Origin: Aurantiochytrium sp. KH105
Taxonomy: Eukaryota; Sar; Bigyra; Thraustochytrida; Thraustochytriidae
NCBI GenBank assembly: GCA_003116975.1
Contig: BGKB01000057.1
Coordinates: 124,001-188,000, forward strand
Length of the DNA stretch: 64,000 nt
Direction of reading: 5' to 3'
This document shows, in pieces, positions 46,801 through 55,950 of this stretch. The first letter of the stretch is position 1, and each line of letters starts with the position of its first letter. Below the pieces are notes generated by a model. It searched no databases. It was given only the letters and a program-made list of their open reading frames with translations, and was not told the DNA's origin. A program made the translations under genes and the position numbers.

Positions 46801-48528
46801 GCCGTACGTTTCTTCAACAAGTTTAATCTTCCACTAATGGAGAGAGAGAATCGAGAACAAGCCGCGCTCCTGCTGCAACGCAATCTTCGCGCCCTCATCA
46901 AGCGCCGTCACTTGCTTCGACTGCGAAAGGCAGCCATTACAGGCCAGAGATTATACCGAGGCGCAAAGGGTCGCGAGCGCGCTCTCGACCGCATTGCAGA
47001 GGTCGAAGCCAACGAAGCGCTGCTCGAAGAGGCAGCCATCGCCGATCAAGAGATGAGCTCGGACCTCGAGGACGAGAATGACGGGCCCAGAGTAAACGCC
47101 GGGAGCACCAGTGGAAATAGCCTTCACTCGCGATCGCAACCTCGAGGTAGTTTTCACTCGCGATCGCAGTCTGGAGGCAGTTTCCACTCGCGATCACATT
47201 CTGGAGGCAGCAGCGCGGCAGCTTCCTATTCGAGCTCACTCTTTGGCAGAAAACGTCTCTCTCAGTCGCAAGGCCCGCATTTGGTAACAGACGAACCGAC
47301 ACCCGCGAGGACGCTTGCAGCCGGCATCGACAGCGCCTTGCACAGACGAAGCTCTTCGGCACGCTCGTCCGCAACGACGGAAAGATCTTCGCGAAGATCC
47401 TCACGATCCCTTATCTCGACGCGAATCAACGAGAGTCCAGCCGGACCTGCGCGATTTGAGCGCGTGCGGAAAATGTCAATGATCGGCGCCCACTTCGACG
47501 AGAACGCCTTTTCGCGCGCTCTGGTGGAGGCTCAGGAGGAGGATGAACGGCGGGAGGAAAATCTCTCGCGCTCGTACACGCAAGATTCAAGTTTGAAGGA
47601 ACCCCCAAGGGGACCTCAATTGGCAGAACGCCCCCGTTCAATTGTACGAGCTTCGCTCAAAAGTGCGCCGCAGACCGGCGCATCTGGCGATGTGCTCGAT
47701 GCCACTGCTGAGACTGATGAGGAGAGTCTCTCGTGCGTTGCTTGCGTGCTCGGTATCGTAAAGCGGGCGCCTTGGAAGCGGCGATACCTCGTGCTGAACC
47801 CCAGCGCGCGGTCCGTGAGTATTTATGCACAGCGGAAAGGGCAGGCAAAGCTAAATTCCTGCATAAACGTTTTCCGTGTTCTCCCTGCGGATTTCAATCC
47901 GCCGCCGCGCATGGATGCCTCGCACGATGAATACGAGATGGATAATTTTGAGTTTGAGGCACCCTCGACGCCGATAACTCTTTTGAGAAGCCGGGCGCGC
48001 CCCGGGCGCTATCGGTTGCGGGTCACGGGAGGGAGAGCAGATCATGATGCTCTGCAGGAGACGCGGACGTTGACGATCGCATTTGACCACTTTGATGAGA
48101 TGAACGCGTGGCGAAATGTGTTCACAAAATTGTTAGAACCTCCGAGTCAAAATTCGGGGTTCAAGCACGATCGTGTGCTGCTCGAAAACGCAATGTGGAG
48201 TGCCCTGCATGAAGATGGCTTTTCTGATGCGGGAAGTTCTCTTTATCAAGAGTCTACCATCTTTGGAGCCCAAATTAGGTGCAAGAACCCGGAGTGCCAG
48301 CAAGTGAATAATTCACTTTACGGGATGGCATGCATTGCATGCGGCTGGTCTCTTTCGCTCCATGACAGCGAAGACGCCGCCGATAATTTTTCTGGAGACG
48401 CAAGCGAGGATGATCTCGACTCTCTGCCTCCATCCATTTCGATGCAAAGACGGCCGGTTCGCACGAATCGGTGGTTGCAAATGGGTGATGGTGCGGCTTC
48501 AGATGACGATGACGATAGTTTTTTTTGA
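43897..48528 (+). CDS. Unconventional myosin with PH domain and C-terminal zinc module
   Basis: This 1543-residue protein is an actin-based ATPase motor. The motor domain covers about 110-930. The P-loop is GESGSGKT (near 258), switch 1 reads NDNSSRFGKF, and switch 2 with the relay is DIFGFESFEQNGLEQLLINY. The actin-binding stretch includes CSYVRCIKPN and the converter ends ATQVFFHNDQVDQL. Two or three IQ motifs follow (AALLLQRNLRALIKRR, AAITGQRLYRGAKGRE). A Ser/Arg-rich tail contains three 10-residue repeats of the type FHSRSQSGGS. A PH-like domain (about 1275-1420) starts near CVLGIVKRAPWKRRYLVLNP, and a Cys4 module CKNPECQ...CIACGW lies near 1461-1485. A large charged insert lies in the motor around 600-680. 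The ATG at 43897 is the most plausible start; an earlier ATG at 43372 would add low-complexity sequence. Confidence 0.92.
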   Translation: MRRARRETSAGGKAEGGRKMRAPVAVEARQGVEVRGGGGGGGDRDGGEEGSGGGLQLAAPPRKKSFWASKLGRQPRDVLAQRVLAEARQQEGKEQVQQLQPWQHQQQHEGLFVWVVGSTTNVYEMGKLVNLLPDGKFEVAMVESGETRSIARRLLFPASEKDPLETSDLTQLDVINEANLLWALQKRTEADLPYSFIGPVLVAVNPLMAIPDPEGVEAGATSMPHVPHPYTLAERMLLQLELSQLQGHPRSQSVIISGESGSGKTVTAKMVLQHVVRRSFPSRDSTTQSIHSDCPLDERLLQANPILEAFGNASTLRNDNSSRFGKFFKLFFDEDGNVDGATLETYLLERSRVTRHVHGERNFHIFYALLAGDASHMGVDEAFCEKLGLFDRDFNYAKMRNGARSAALLAKDLETLEHVMRAFSSIGIADDASERILETLAGLLHLGNLVFIDEGSTYDGEQAELIADSDALVHLCALWGLASHAEASRLLCERSINVGRETTRVPLSVEQAQKARDAVAKDVYARLFQWICARVNQSLEGPASVASFTDMPFVGVLDIFGFESFEQNGLEQLLINYANERLQASFNMHVLQDEADLYMREGLVSAGSYSRARGFSESPRRGLRAGSNSPAVPRVSAAASDVIEEVLELLDEEAQRLDGSDLGLNRRIQDQLASNKSLRTPHPSRRAEQFIIAHTAGHVTYTVGTFLERNDDVLPKETLDVLRRVDNQVLAEAFTDARSHAHARSSKSRHKTGARNAGKQLSVSGKFVCQIEDLVESLDATSCSYVRCIKPNPIMRRDDPEKDIPTPTAKKRRSGKKAKSAGNAAPSFPWFDRRYVSAQIKSLCLPQAALTLRDGLPIRFQLDELMSILDPAIQGPVERACHSHGLGRMTRFLPVMLGAFGVESSAYRLGATQVFFHNDQVDQLQTALRRIDNWVGDDSQFADDGDYLQWSEEVERSLIRQRWRIVIAAVRFFNKFNLPLMERENREQAALLLQRNLRALIKRRHLLRLRKAAITGQRLYRGAKGRERALDRIAEVEANEALLEEAAIADQEMSSDLEDENDGPRVNAGSTSGNSLHSRSQPRGSFHSRSQSGGSFHSRSHSGGSSAAASYSSSLFGRKRLSQSQGPHLVTDEPTPARTLAAGIDSALHRRSSSARSSATTERSSRRSSRSLISTRINESPAGPARFERVRKMSMIGAHFDENAFSRALVEAQEEDERREENLSRSYTQDSSLKEPPRGPQLAERPRSIVRASLKSAPQTGASGDVLDATAETDEESLSCVACVLGIVKRAPWKRRYLVLNPSARSVSIYAQRKGQAKLNSCINVFRVLPADFNPPPRMDASHDEYEMDNFEFEAPSTPITLLRSRARPGRYRLRVTGGRADHDALQETRTLTIAFDHFDEMNAWRNVFTKLLEPPSQNSGFKHDRVLLENAMWSALHEDGFSDAGSSLYQESTIFGAQIRCKNPECQQVNNSLYGMACIACGWSLSLHDSEDAADNFSGDASEDDLDSLPPSISMQRRPVRTNRWLQMGDGAASDDDDDSFF

Positions 48529-48557
48529 TTGGCAGTTATCGTAAGTAAGCCTCAAGT

Positions 48558-48583
48558 TTTGTTGTTGTTGCTGTTGTTGTTGC

Positions 48584-48617
<34 letters not shown>

Positions 48618-48618
48618 G
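48558..48618. repeat. (TTG)n trinucleotide array
   Basis: About twenty TTG units with a few CTG interruptions, 30 bp after the myosin stop codon, in the 3' flank. Confidence 0.9.
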
Positions 48619-48797
48619 ATGTGGACTGCGCGCAAAGAACAATGTTGTTTGCAGACAAGGTCTTCAAGAGGAAATCTAAGAAAAAGCATGAAGACAAAGA
48701 AACCTAGATTCCGAGAGGAGATCCAAGAAGAAGCTTACGAATAAAAGACCACGCTTGTAATACACACACAATGCGCTCGCTTTATGACTGACTAGGC

Positions 48798-50756
48798 TCA
48801 GAAATCAGAGTCACTCGAGGCTTCTTCCATCTGCGAATGGTCGACCAGGTCGTGTTCCAAGGCCCGCCGCCTCGCACGGAGTTTTTCAAGAAAGGCCTCG
48901 CGCTTTGCGTCCTGTTCAGCGTAATACTTGAGCTTCTCAGCGGAAGTCATGGCTGACGGGACGGCGACGCTGCCCGGGTTCCCACATGAGGCTGCGCGTA
49001 AGAGGGGCGGTTTATCCTTGCGTTCGCCTTGCTGTTGATGCACTTGCATTTGTTGCTGTTGTTGCTGTTGCTGCTGTTGCGGCGGGCTTGCGGTCCCCGA
49101 GTGGCCCGGAACGACCCTACTGTCGCTCTCGTTCGATGCCTTTTCGTGTCCATTCGCCCTGGGTCCATGTGCAATGACATTTTGTTTTTTCTCCATTGCG
49201 GATTTCTTGTCAAGATTTTTCAATAGCTTTTTCGCGGAGACGTTGTCCGGATCGCGCTTTAGAACGTCGTTGAGGCAAGTCCGTTCGAGTTCACTAATCT
49301 TGGCGGGAGAAGGATTGGCCCAACTACGCGATTCTGCCCGGGGAGACCTGACAAGCAGAGGCTGGCCCACGCCTCTTGCGCCTCCATTGGCTTGTAGATT
49401 CCCTGTGACATCATCCTGCTCGATGCGAAGTCGAACAATTTCCGCGAGCTTGGCAGTCAAAAGATGCAGACGAACGATTCTAGAAATCACATCATCGTCC
49501 GGAGGAAGGTCATTGTCGACGTCGAAATTTACAAATCGTGCGCTGTGCTGCACAGAAGCGGTGCGCGGGCGAGACTCAAATACGGCATCATCGACTTCTT
49601 TGCGTGCAACATTGAGCGCGTGCATGGCCTTGGCGAGGTTTCCCTCGTTGAGCTCCATTCCAGCGAGCAAGACACGAGCATGATTGCGCACGCTTCCTTG
49701 GCTGTGCGCAGAGGACATAATGGCGAGCCTCGCACCAGAGGGGTCGCCCCCATTTAAGAGTGCCGCGGCGAGGCAGAGCTGCAGACGACTGAGCATCTTG
49801 CCGCGGCCCTCGCGCCGGATAGCATCGCCAAAACGCACGCTCGAGGAAGACTCGAGGGAACTACGGCGACGTGTGCGGGGTGACGAAGGTGGAGAGGCCA
49901 CCGAGAGATCAAGGGCGTGCTGGAGGCGGGCGGCGGACCTGCGAAAGTTGCCCTCCTCGAACTCGAGTACGCCGAGATGAAAGTGTGGACGCCAATCTTC
50001 CTGATCGACACGTGACGCGAGTAAAAGACAATGGCGTGCCGCCTTGGTTTCCCCTGCCTCGAGCAAGGCTGTTCCGAGGCGAAGAATGTTTTCAAAGGAG
50101 CTTTCCACTGTACAAGCTAACTTCGCGAGCGCAAGATTTCGTGCGGCGTTTCCAGAGGCTGCCCCGAATGCAAGGGCTCGCGACACCAGCAGACACATTT
50201 CCTCGTCTAGTACAGAAGGGTCGCTTTGATAAGTGTTGGCGAGCCTTTCCGCGGGCTCCGCGGCGGCGGCATCGTTGCGAAGTTTAGCGCAAGCAAGAAG
50301 CCAAAGCTTGTCGATTGTGATGCGCGCCTTTGCGATTTGAAGGTTTTCGAAGGCGTTGCGCGCGGCATCAACAGAAGCTTGGTAGTCTTTTGCAAGAAGA
50401 AGGGTGCGCACGAGATTGACATGCGCCTGGTCCAGATCGGGCGCGAGCTCGCACGCTTTACGAAAAGCGGCGACGGCCTCCTCGAACTGTCGCAGTCGCT
50501 TATGTGCAGTGCCCTTTTTGAACCACGCAGGAGCACTGTCAGGATCTTTATGCAGCGCGCGGTCAAAGCACGCCAGGCCCTCCTCGACCCTGTCGAGGCC
50601 CACGAGCGTGGCGCCGCGCTGCACAAGGTACCCGGGTTTGCGCTGCACACGAGGGTGCGCCTTTTGCGCGCGGTTGTACTCGCGCAGGGCCTCCCCGAAC
50701 TTGCCCAGGCTCCGCAGCCGGTTCGCCTCGTCGAGCGCGGCCTGCGCGGCCTCCAT
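48798..50756 (-). CDS. TPR-repeat protein with poly-Gln tract
   Basis: This 652-residue protein starts at an ATG at 50756. Tetratricopeptide repeats occupy the N-terminal half, clearly in ALREYNRAQKAHP, GLACFDRALHKDPDSAPAWF and AVAAFRKACELAPDLDQAHV (about residues 20-130). More divergent repeats continue to about 300. TPRs form protein-binding helical solenoids, for example for Hsp90 or complex assembly. The second half is polar, with a poly-Gln stretch near 580 and a basic/acidic C-terminus ending EEASSDSDF. No catalytic domain is seen. It is divergent from the DUF4833 gene, 420 bp apart, so the two may share a promoter. The specific family is not recognised. Confidence 0.82.
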   Translation of the reverse strand: MEAAQAALDEANRLRSLGKFGEALREYNRAQKAHPRVQRKPGYLVQRGATLVGLDRVEEGLACFDRALHKDPDSAPAWFKKGTAHKRLRQFEEAVAAFRKACELAPDLDQAHVNLVRTLLLAKDYQASVDAARNAFENLQIAKARITIDKLWLLACAKLRNDAAAAEPAERLANTYQSDPSVLDEEMCLLVSRALAFGAASGNAARNLALAKLACTVESSFENILRLGTALLEAGETKAARHCLLLASRVDQEDWRPHFHLGVLEFEEGNFRRSAARLQHALDLSVASPPSSPRTRRRSSLESSSSVRFGDAIRREGRGKMLSRLQLCLAAALLNGGDPSGARLAIMSSAHSQGSVRNHARVLLAGMELNEGNLAKAMHALNVARKEVDDAVFESRPRTASVQHSARFVNFDVDNDLPPDDDVISRIVRLHLLTAKLAEIVRLRIEQDDVTGNLQANGGARGVGQPLLVRSPRAESRSWANPSPAKISELERTCLNDVLKRDPDNVSAKKLLKNLDKKSAMEKKQNVIAHGPRANGHEKASNESDSRVVPGHSGTASPPQQQQQQQQQQMQVHQQQGERKDKPPLLRAASCGNPGSVAVPSAMTSAEKLKYYAEQDAKREAFLEKLRARRRALEHDLVDHSQMEEASSDSDF

Positions 50757-51176
50757 GCTCTCGCGCAGGGATCGCGCTCTCCCGCGGAGAGGCCCGCGCG
50801 GCCGCGACCCGAGTTATTCAGGCTATGCTGGATGCGCTGCGCTGCTCTGCGCCGCAACGCCTGCGGCCCCAGGGCACGCTTGAGGTACAACGCCCCTTCA
50901 TGCACTTGCTCGCACACTGGGCAATGGGCCCATTCCGCACTTGCGGGCTCGCCATTCTTCACTTGGCGGCCGGGGCTCCACGTGGGTCGTGCTCTTGCGA
51001 TTGCACGCGCAGAACAAACTGAGCAGAGCGCCATTAGTCGCGCGAGGACGGACGCCGACGAGAGCGCGACGCGCGAGCGTGCGTCTCTGGTCCGCGCTTC
51101 GCGGCGAGCGTACGCACGGCTGTCAGTCTCGGCGCGACAGGGTTTCTTCGTCTCGGGGGCCACGCCACGATCCAAG
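50757..51176. promoter_or_regulatory. Bidirectional promoter region
   Basis: 420 bp lie between two divergent genes (TPR protein, minus; DUF4833 protein, plus). A long open plus-strand frame crosses it from 50226, but its upstream part is antisense to the TPR gene and does not look like protein. No TATA-like element stands out. Confidence 0.4.
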
Positions 51177-52256
51177 ATGGCGCCAGCGAGGAAGGCGTGG
51201 ACGGTGGCGCAAGTGCGCGGCATGCTCGCGTTTGGGGACGGAACTGTGGCCAAGCCGCCGCCGGGAGAGGCAGCGGCGGCCGCGCCGCAGGTCGAGGGCT
51301 TTCAGCGTGCGCTAGAAGACCTAGCCAACGATCCGGAAAAGTATCTGCACCCGGACGGCCAGAGGGGTGCGCTCGAGGTGGATCTCAAGGCGCCGAGCGA
51401 CCGCGAGGCCGCGATCATGCTGACGCAAATGGTTCGCGGCGTCTCGCGATGGAAACCCTCGCTCGTCCCGAGCAAACTCGACGAGAAGACGTTTTACTCG
51501 AATTTTCTGAGCCATCTGGTCCAGCTTGCCAACGACCACTTTAGTGATGAGCGGAACTTGGAAGCTTTTTACGCTGCTGACGATCTCGAGGCCGGGCAGC
51601 GCGAGCCGGGCGTTTCTGTGGAGCTCAAGGAATTCAAAACGGAAAACAGCGGAGAGAGCGTGAATGTTAGCTCTGGAACTGGGACTCCTGCGGCAGTTGC
51701 AACGCCCTCGGCAAGTTCTACGTCTGTAGCGACGTCGGCAAGCGCCGGGCCGGCACGATTTTCCAGCGAGACTGCCCCGGCGGGCACGCAGGGATCTGAG
51801 ATGTTTCTCGATGTGTTTCTGAAGAAGAACGTGCTGTTTTACGTGTCAAAGAGCGAAAATCACAATGTCGTGGTGTACGAGGCAAACCTCGACGGCTCGG
51901 GAGCTCTCGACCCAGTGAACCCGGTGAATGTTTACTGGATTTTGTACGCGCGCCAACCCTGCGTGGAGGAGGGCTTGACGATCTTGGAACGGAACACGGC
52001 CTATGGTTCCACTTGCAAGCCCGTGGCTTCGCGGCCAGGTCACTTTGAGATGACCCTCTCTGCGATCAAGACCAAGTCGATTGAAGTTTGGGTCGACGAA
52101 GCTGGCGTACTCCATGCGCAGACTGAAATTTCTGGAAAGATGGACGAGCTTCTTCGTGTGTCTGTGCAGTCGTCGACCAACTGGCTGAACTTGCCCAAGG
52201 TTGATTACATCGACCTTGTCGGCGCGGCAAGCACGGAGCGTCTGGACAACAAGTGA
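51177..52256 (+). CDS. DUF4833-domain protein
   Basis: This 359-residue protein starts at an ATG at 51177. Residues 1-120 are helical (WTVAQVRGMLAFGDGTVA and a middle part with SNFLSHLVQLANDHF). A Ser/Thr/Ala-rich linker covers about 150-205. The DUF4833 domain follows at about 210-345, with LFYVSKSENHNVVVYEANLD, PVNPVNVYWILYARQP and LTILERNTAYG, the typical Tyr-Trp-Ile and Glu-Arg-x-x-Ala-Tyr-Gly positions. The biochemical role of DUF4833 is unknown. No signal peptide or membrane segment is present, so a cytosolic location is likely. The ATG is preferred over the longer open frame because the upstream translation is low-complexity. Confidence 0.8.
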   Translation: MAPARKAWTVAQVRGMLAFGDGTVAKPPPGEAAAAAPQVEGFQRALEDLANDPEKYLHPDGQRGALEVDLKAPSDREAAIMLTQMVRGVSRWKPSLVPSKLDEKTFYSNFLSHLVQLANDHFSDERNLEAFYAADDLEAGQREPGVSVELKEFKTENSGESVNVSSGTGTPAAVATPSASSTSVATSASAGPARFSSETAPAGTQGSEMFLDVFLKKNVLFYVSKSENHNVVVYEANLDGSGALDPVNPVNVYWILYARQPCVEEGLTILERNTAYGSTCKPVASRPGHFEMTLSAIKTKSIEVWVDEAGVLHAQTEISGKMDELLRVSVQSSTNWLNLPKVDYIDLVGAASTERLDNK

Positions 52257-52582
52257 AACTTAAAATTTTCTCACATGAAAAAGTTTAATCCCTGATGCCA
52301 GTGTTGCATGTAGACTACTACTAGGCCTAGGGCTTTTGAACTATACATTTTTGGTTTTAGGCTCAAGAGATGGTTTTATTCTTTATAAAGAAAAATCTAT
52401 TTCCTTTTCCTGTGACAGCGAGGCGCGCCTCGGGCGCACAGAGCCGACTGTATATTTGCTCAATCAACTTTGTCGTGCGGCAGCGAGTTTTCATCGGCCC
52501 GGGAGAACACTCCAATGACCGACCTTGAACGAGTTGATGACTGATTAGGCGTCTGAAAAGAACCGCGATATTCGGCGATCCA
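52257..52582. other. Intergenic between two convergent genes
   Basis: AT-rich, with the fourth CTAGGCCTAG palindrome at 52321-52330. No gene was seen. Confidence 0.5.
52321..52330. repeat. CTAGGCCTAG palindrome, copy 4
   Basis: An exact copy of the palindrome in the space between the DUF4833 and RGS gene 3' ends. Confidence 0.6.
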
Positions 52583-53670
52583 CTACATGAGAGCGCAGGC
52601 AGACGAGGACTGTTTCCTCATCATGGCTCTTCTCTTGGCTTCCATCTCACGCACGACGAAACTAAGATCGCCCCACTGTCCGCTCTTTTTGAACCCTTCA
52701 AAATCCTGCTGCTTGAGCTGGACGAGAAGCGACGCGAGGAGCTTGTCGTACATGTCCAAAGGAGGCTTCTTCCGCGCCAAGAGTCCTCCAGCTTCGTGAC
52801 GCACAATTGACTCGGCAGAAACTTCTTCCGGACATCCGGGCTGGAGAAAGCTAAAGTAGATTGAAAAGGCTCGGTCCTGAGACTCTTCCGGACCTGCACT
52901 GGCATCGTTCCAGCGCGATTTGTAATCCTGGATTTGCATGACGCACTTGAGGTTCTCGCCGCAATGCTGCTTTTCGAGGTAATCGAGAAAAACTTTGGAG
53001 AGTTCACGATCCTCGATGACCTCCTCAAAAGAAAAGTCATACGGCTTTGAGGTGTCGAAGCCAATATCGCGGTCCAGAATACTTTTGCGCTTTACCGCGA
53101 CGGTTTCGAGGTAGGGTCGTACAGGATTATCAACGCGCTCCTTCATGTCTGCGAAAAAGTTGCTCTTGCGAAAGCGTGGGAAAATGTCTCGCTCGACGGT
53201 GAGCTTTGGATTGTCCGTGTATGGGAAGAACATGTCCCGCGAGTACATTTCTGGTTTTCCTTCCTTTGCCATTACCTCTGTGTACTCGTCTGAAGTGAGG
53301 CAGATTTGCATTTCGGCCTTGTTCTCGTCGATGTAGGTATCAAAGATCTTTTGCACTTCTTCGTCGAGCGTGCCCTTGCGCTCGTACGAGACAAAGTGTT
53401 CACGAAAAGTGAGTTCTGCCTGCAGGAAGGCCAGGCTTTCCGAGCTGTACTGCGAGTCTGCATACTCGCGCAGGAAACTGGTGAGTACACGCGACTTGAG
53501 GATGGTCGAGAGACGCGCGGTCTGCATGTCAAGGTCTGTGCAATTTGCGAGCGTGCCGCGTTGCGTTCCATGGTGGACGTCAGAGTTTTTGATGCCGAGT
53601 AGTCAATTCTCTCTTTTGTTTGTCGGTGTGACGTACCTGTCAGTGCCGTGGCGAGCACGAGCGAACCCAT
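52583..53670 (-). CDS. Tandem-RGS protein with CaaX box, probable 5' intron
   Basis: Two regulator-of-G-protein-signalling domains are visible. The first, at about 20-140 (LTSFLREYADSQYSSESLAF, then FDTYIDENKAEMQICL), is followed by a second at about 178-305 (FSFEEVIEDRELSKVFLDYL, CGENLKCVMQIQDYK). RGS domains speed GTP hydrolysis by G-alpha subunits. The C-terminus is CALM, a CaaX prenylation signal that would anchor it to membranes. An unspliced start exists at 53527. A likely 34-nt first exon (53670-53637, MGSLVLATALT) is joined across a GT-AG intron (53536-53636; donor GTACGT, acceptor TGCACAG) in the correct phase, giving 328 residues. The RGS calls are firm; the first exon is a prediction from the splice signals. 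Confidence 0.85.
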
Positions 53671-53742
53671 GGTCTTTGCCGCTTTCGCCCGAAAGCGGTT
53701 GTGCTTCCTCGCTCAGTCCTTTGTTCGCTGGCTTGTTTGCAC

Positions 53743-53774
53743 GTTCGTTCGTTCGTTCGGTCGGTCGGTCGGTG
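53743..53774. repeat. (GTTC)n then (GGTC)n arrays
   Basis: Adjacent tetranucleotide arrays that differ by one base per unit. Confidence 0.85.
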
Positions 53775-53855
53775 GATGCAGCTGCCAATCTGTCTGTCGG
53801 CGAGCCTGCTGCTTGCTTGGCTGCCTACCCGGCAGCGAGCCCGTCCGCTCGCGAG

Positions 53856-53896
53856 TCAGCCAGCCAGCCTGCCAGCCAGCCAGCCAGCCAGCCAGC
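53856..53896. repeat. (CCAG)n array
   Basis: About ten CCAG units with one CTGC interruption. Confidence 0.9.
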
Positions 53897-55738
53897 TGAG
53901 CCCGACGATGCCGTCCGTCTGCAGCTAGGTTTCCTTCCTGCCTGCTTGCCTGGCCGTCCGTCTGCCTCCCGCGCGGCCGAGCAGGCGCGCAGGCGCGCAA
54001 GAGCAAGTCGCCAGCGCTGGCGGCCGCCGCAGAGTTTGCTTCGGCGCCAAGCCTGCTGCGCGGCTTACCTATTGGACTCCGCGGCGCTCTCGGGATGGAT
54101 CCATTCCCAAGCTGGAACTTTGGGTTCGTGTTGGATGGAGGCTTGCACTGTGGACGGACTTCTTTCTCATATTCGCCTCCCTCCGCCGCGCGAAGCCGCG
54201 CTGCCCGCCGTGCCATCGTTACGGCGCGCACCAGCAGAAGCTGCCAGCTGCCAGCTAGCTGCAGGCGGCGCGGCGCGGCGAGGCGAGGCTTGGCTTGGCG
54301 TGGACGCGCCCGGCCGAGAGGCGTGGCTCAAAAGGGGACAGCGAGACGATGCGCGCGGGGGTGTGCGCCGCCAGCGAGCTGTCTGCACTGTTTGCTATAC
54401 GGGAAGGGAAGGAGGATAGTTCTATGTCCGTACAAGTCCGTGCGCGCCTAATACGCGTGCCCATGGCGATAGCTCGAGCTGCACGGCGTGAGGAAGGCGC
54501 AGGGTGGATGGATGGACGGCGCATGGCGGGTGCCGTCCTCGGGCCCGTCGCGGATGACGCCGCGCGATCATCCTACGAGAGGGACGCGTCGCAGTGCGGA
54601 GCTGAGCAGAGCGGGAGGACGCGAGCGTCCCAGTCGCAAAAAGCGGCTGTAGCTCACTCGTGCACGGCCTTCGCGCCGGTGTCGACGCCGGAGCAGCCGC
54701 AGCCGCAGCCACGCCAGCCGCAGCGAGCGAGCGTGTTGCCGCCGCGGGGCCGTTGAGGCTGGCGCGAGGCGGTAGCGCATGCCATGCCATGCCGTGCAGC
54801 AGATGGATGGCCTCGGCCGAGCTGTGCTGGTGCGTGATCTCTTGCACAAGCCTGCCTCGCAGAGCGCAGCCACGCTGGCAGCTTTAGCGTGCTCCTGCTG
54901 CTGCAGCTGCTGCTGACGGCTGCCGACGCGAGATCGACGTCGCACGTGCTGTGCTGTGCTGGTTGCGCTGCGCTGTGCTGTGCTGGTGCGTGCACAACGA
55001 GCCACGCCGGGCCAGACAGGAAAGCAGAGGAAAGGGGAGGAAAGAAAGAAGGGCCCGGAAAAGGAAGGAAGAAAGGAGGCCAGAAAGGCAGGACGGAGGG
55101 CGGGAAAGAACGACAAGCCAGCCGAGACAAAATTGGCTGCCAGATGGGAAAACAAAGTATAAGCAACCGTGACCGCGCGTTTGCTGCTGCCATGGCTGGT
55201 TGATCGTCTGCCCTAATAAGAACCGCCAGGTCGCGACCCTTTTGCCTTACCTTATACATACTACATACTACTGCTGTAGGTAGTATCCGCGCAACCCACC
55301 CAACGGATAACTCCTTCCGCCCGCGCCCGTTTCGCCGATTCCGCCGAGGGCGTCGGGTCGGCGGCAGGAAGGGCGGGGGCGTCGGGGAAACCGGGCGAAC
55401 CAGGCTGGCGAAGGCCGGAACGAAGAGCGGACTTGGCGAGAGGGAGACGAGGCGGAGCGGAGCGGACTCGCGAGGGACGCGAGCGCGGACTGGGCGAGGC
55501 GAGGGCTCTCCCTCTCCCTCCCGCTTTCGCTCGCTCCGAGCCGCACGCTGCTGGTGCTGGCGCCGGTGCCGGTGCCTCGCGCGGCCGCTCCGTGCGAGCG
55601 AGCGAGCGTGCTTCCGTTCCGCCGGGGAGGGAGAGGAATGAGGCGATTGGGGCTGCGCCGAGGAGGGAGTGACGCGGAAAAGAGGCAAGTAATAAAGGGG
55701 GAAAAAGAGAGAGGTAGAAACGACAAGCCAAGGAGAGA

Positions 55739-55739
55739 G

Positions 55740-55792
<53 letters not shown>
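55739..55792. repeat. (GAAA)n array
   Basis: About 13 GAAA units in a strongly purine-rich strand (55670-55800). Confidence 0.9.
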
Positions 55793-55793
<1 letters not shown>

Positions 55794-55950
55794 GACAGAC
55801 TGGGCCTGCTCGAGGCAGACAGAACCCGGAGCGGGCGCGCGAGAGCAGCAGGCAGAGCGAGGCGGAGACGGCGAGCGGCCGGAGAGGGAGGAGAGGAGAG
55901 GAGAAGCCGCAGAAGACGCAGCGGGAGTCGTCGCGGACGAGAGGGCGAGC

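Noticed and set aside
50226-51176. Upstream extension of the DUF4833 frame
   Set aside because: Antisense to the TPR gene, and the translation is not protein-like.
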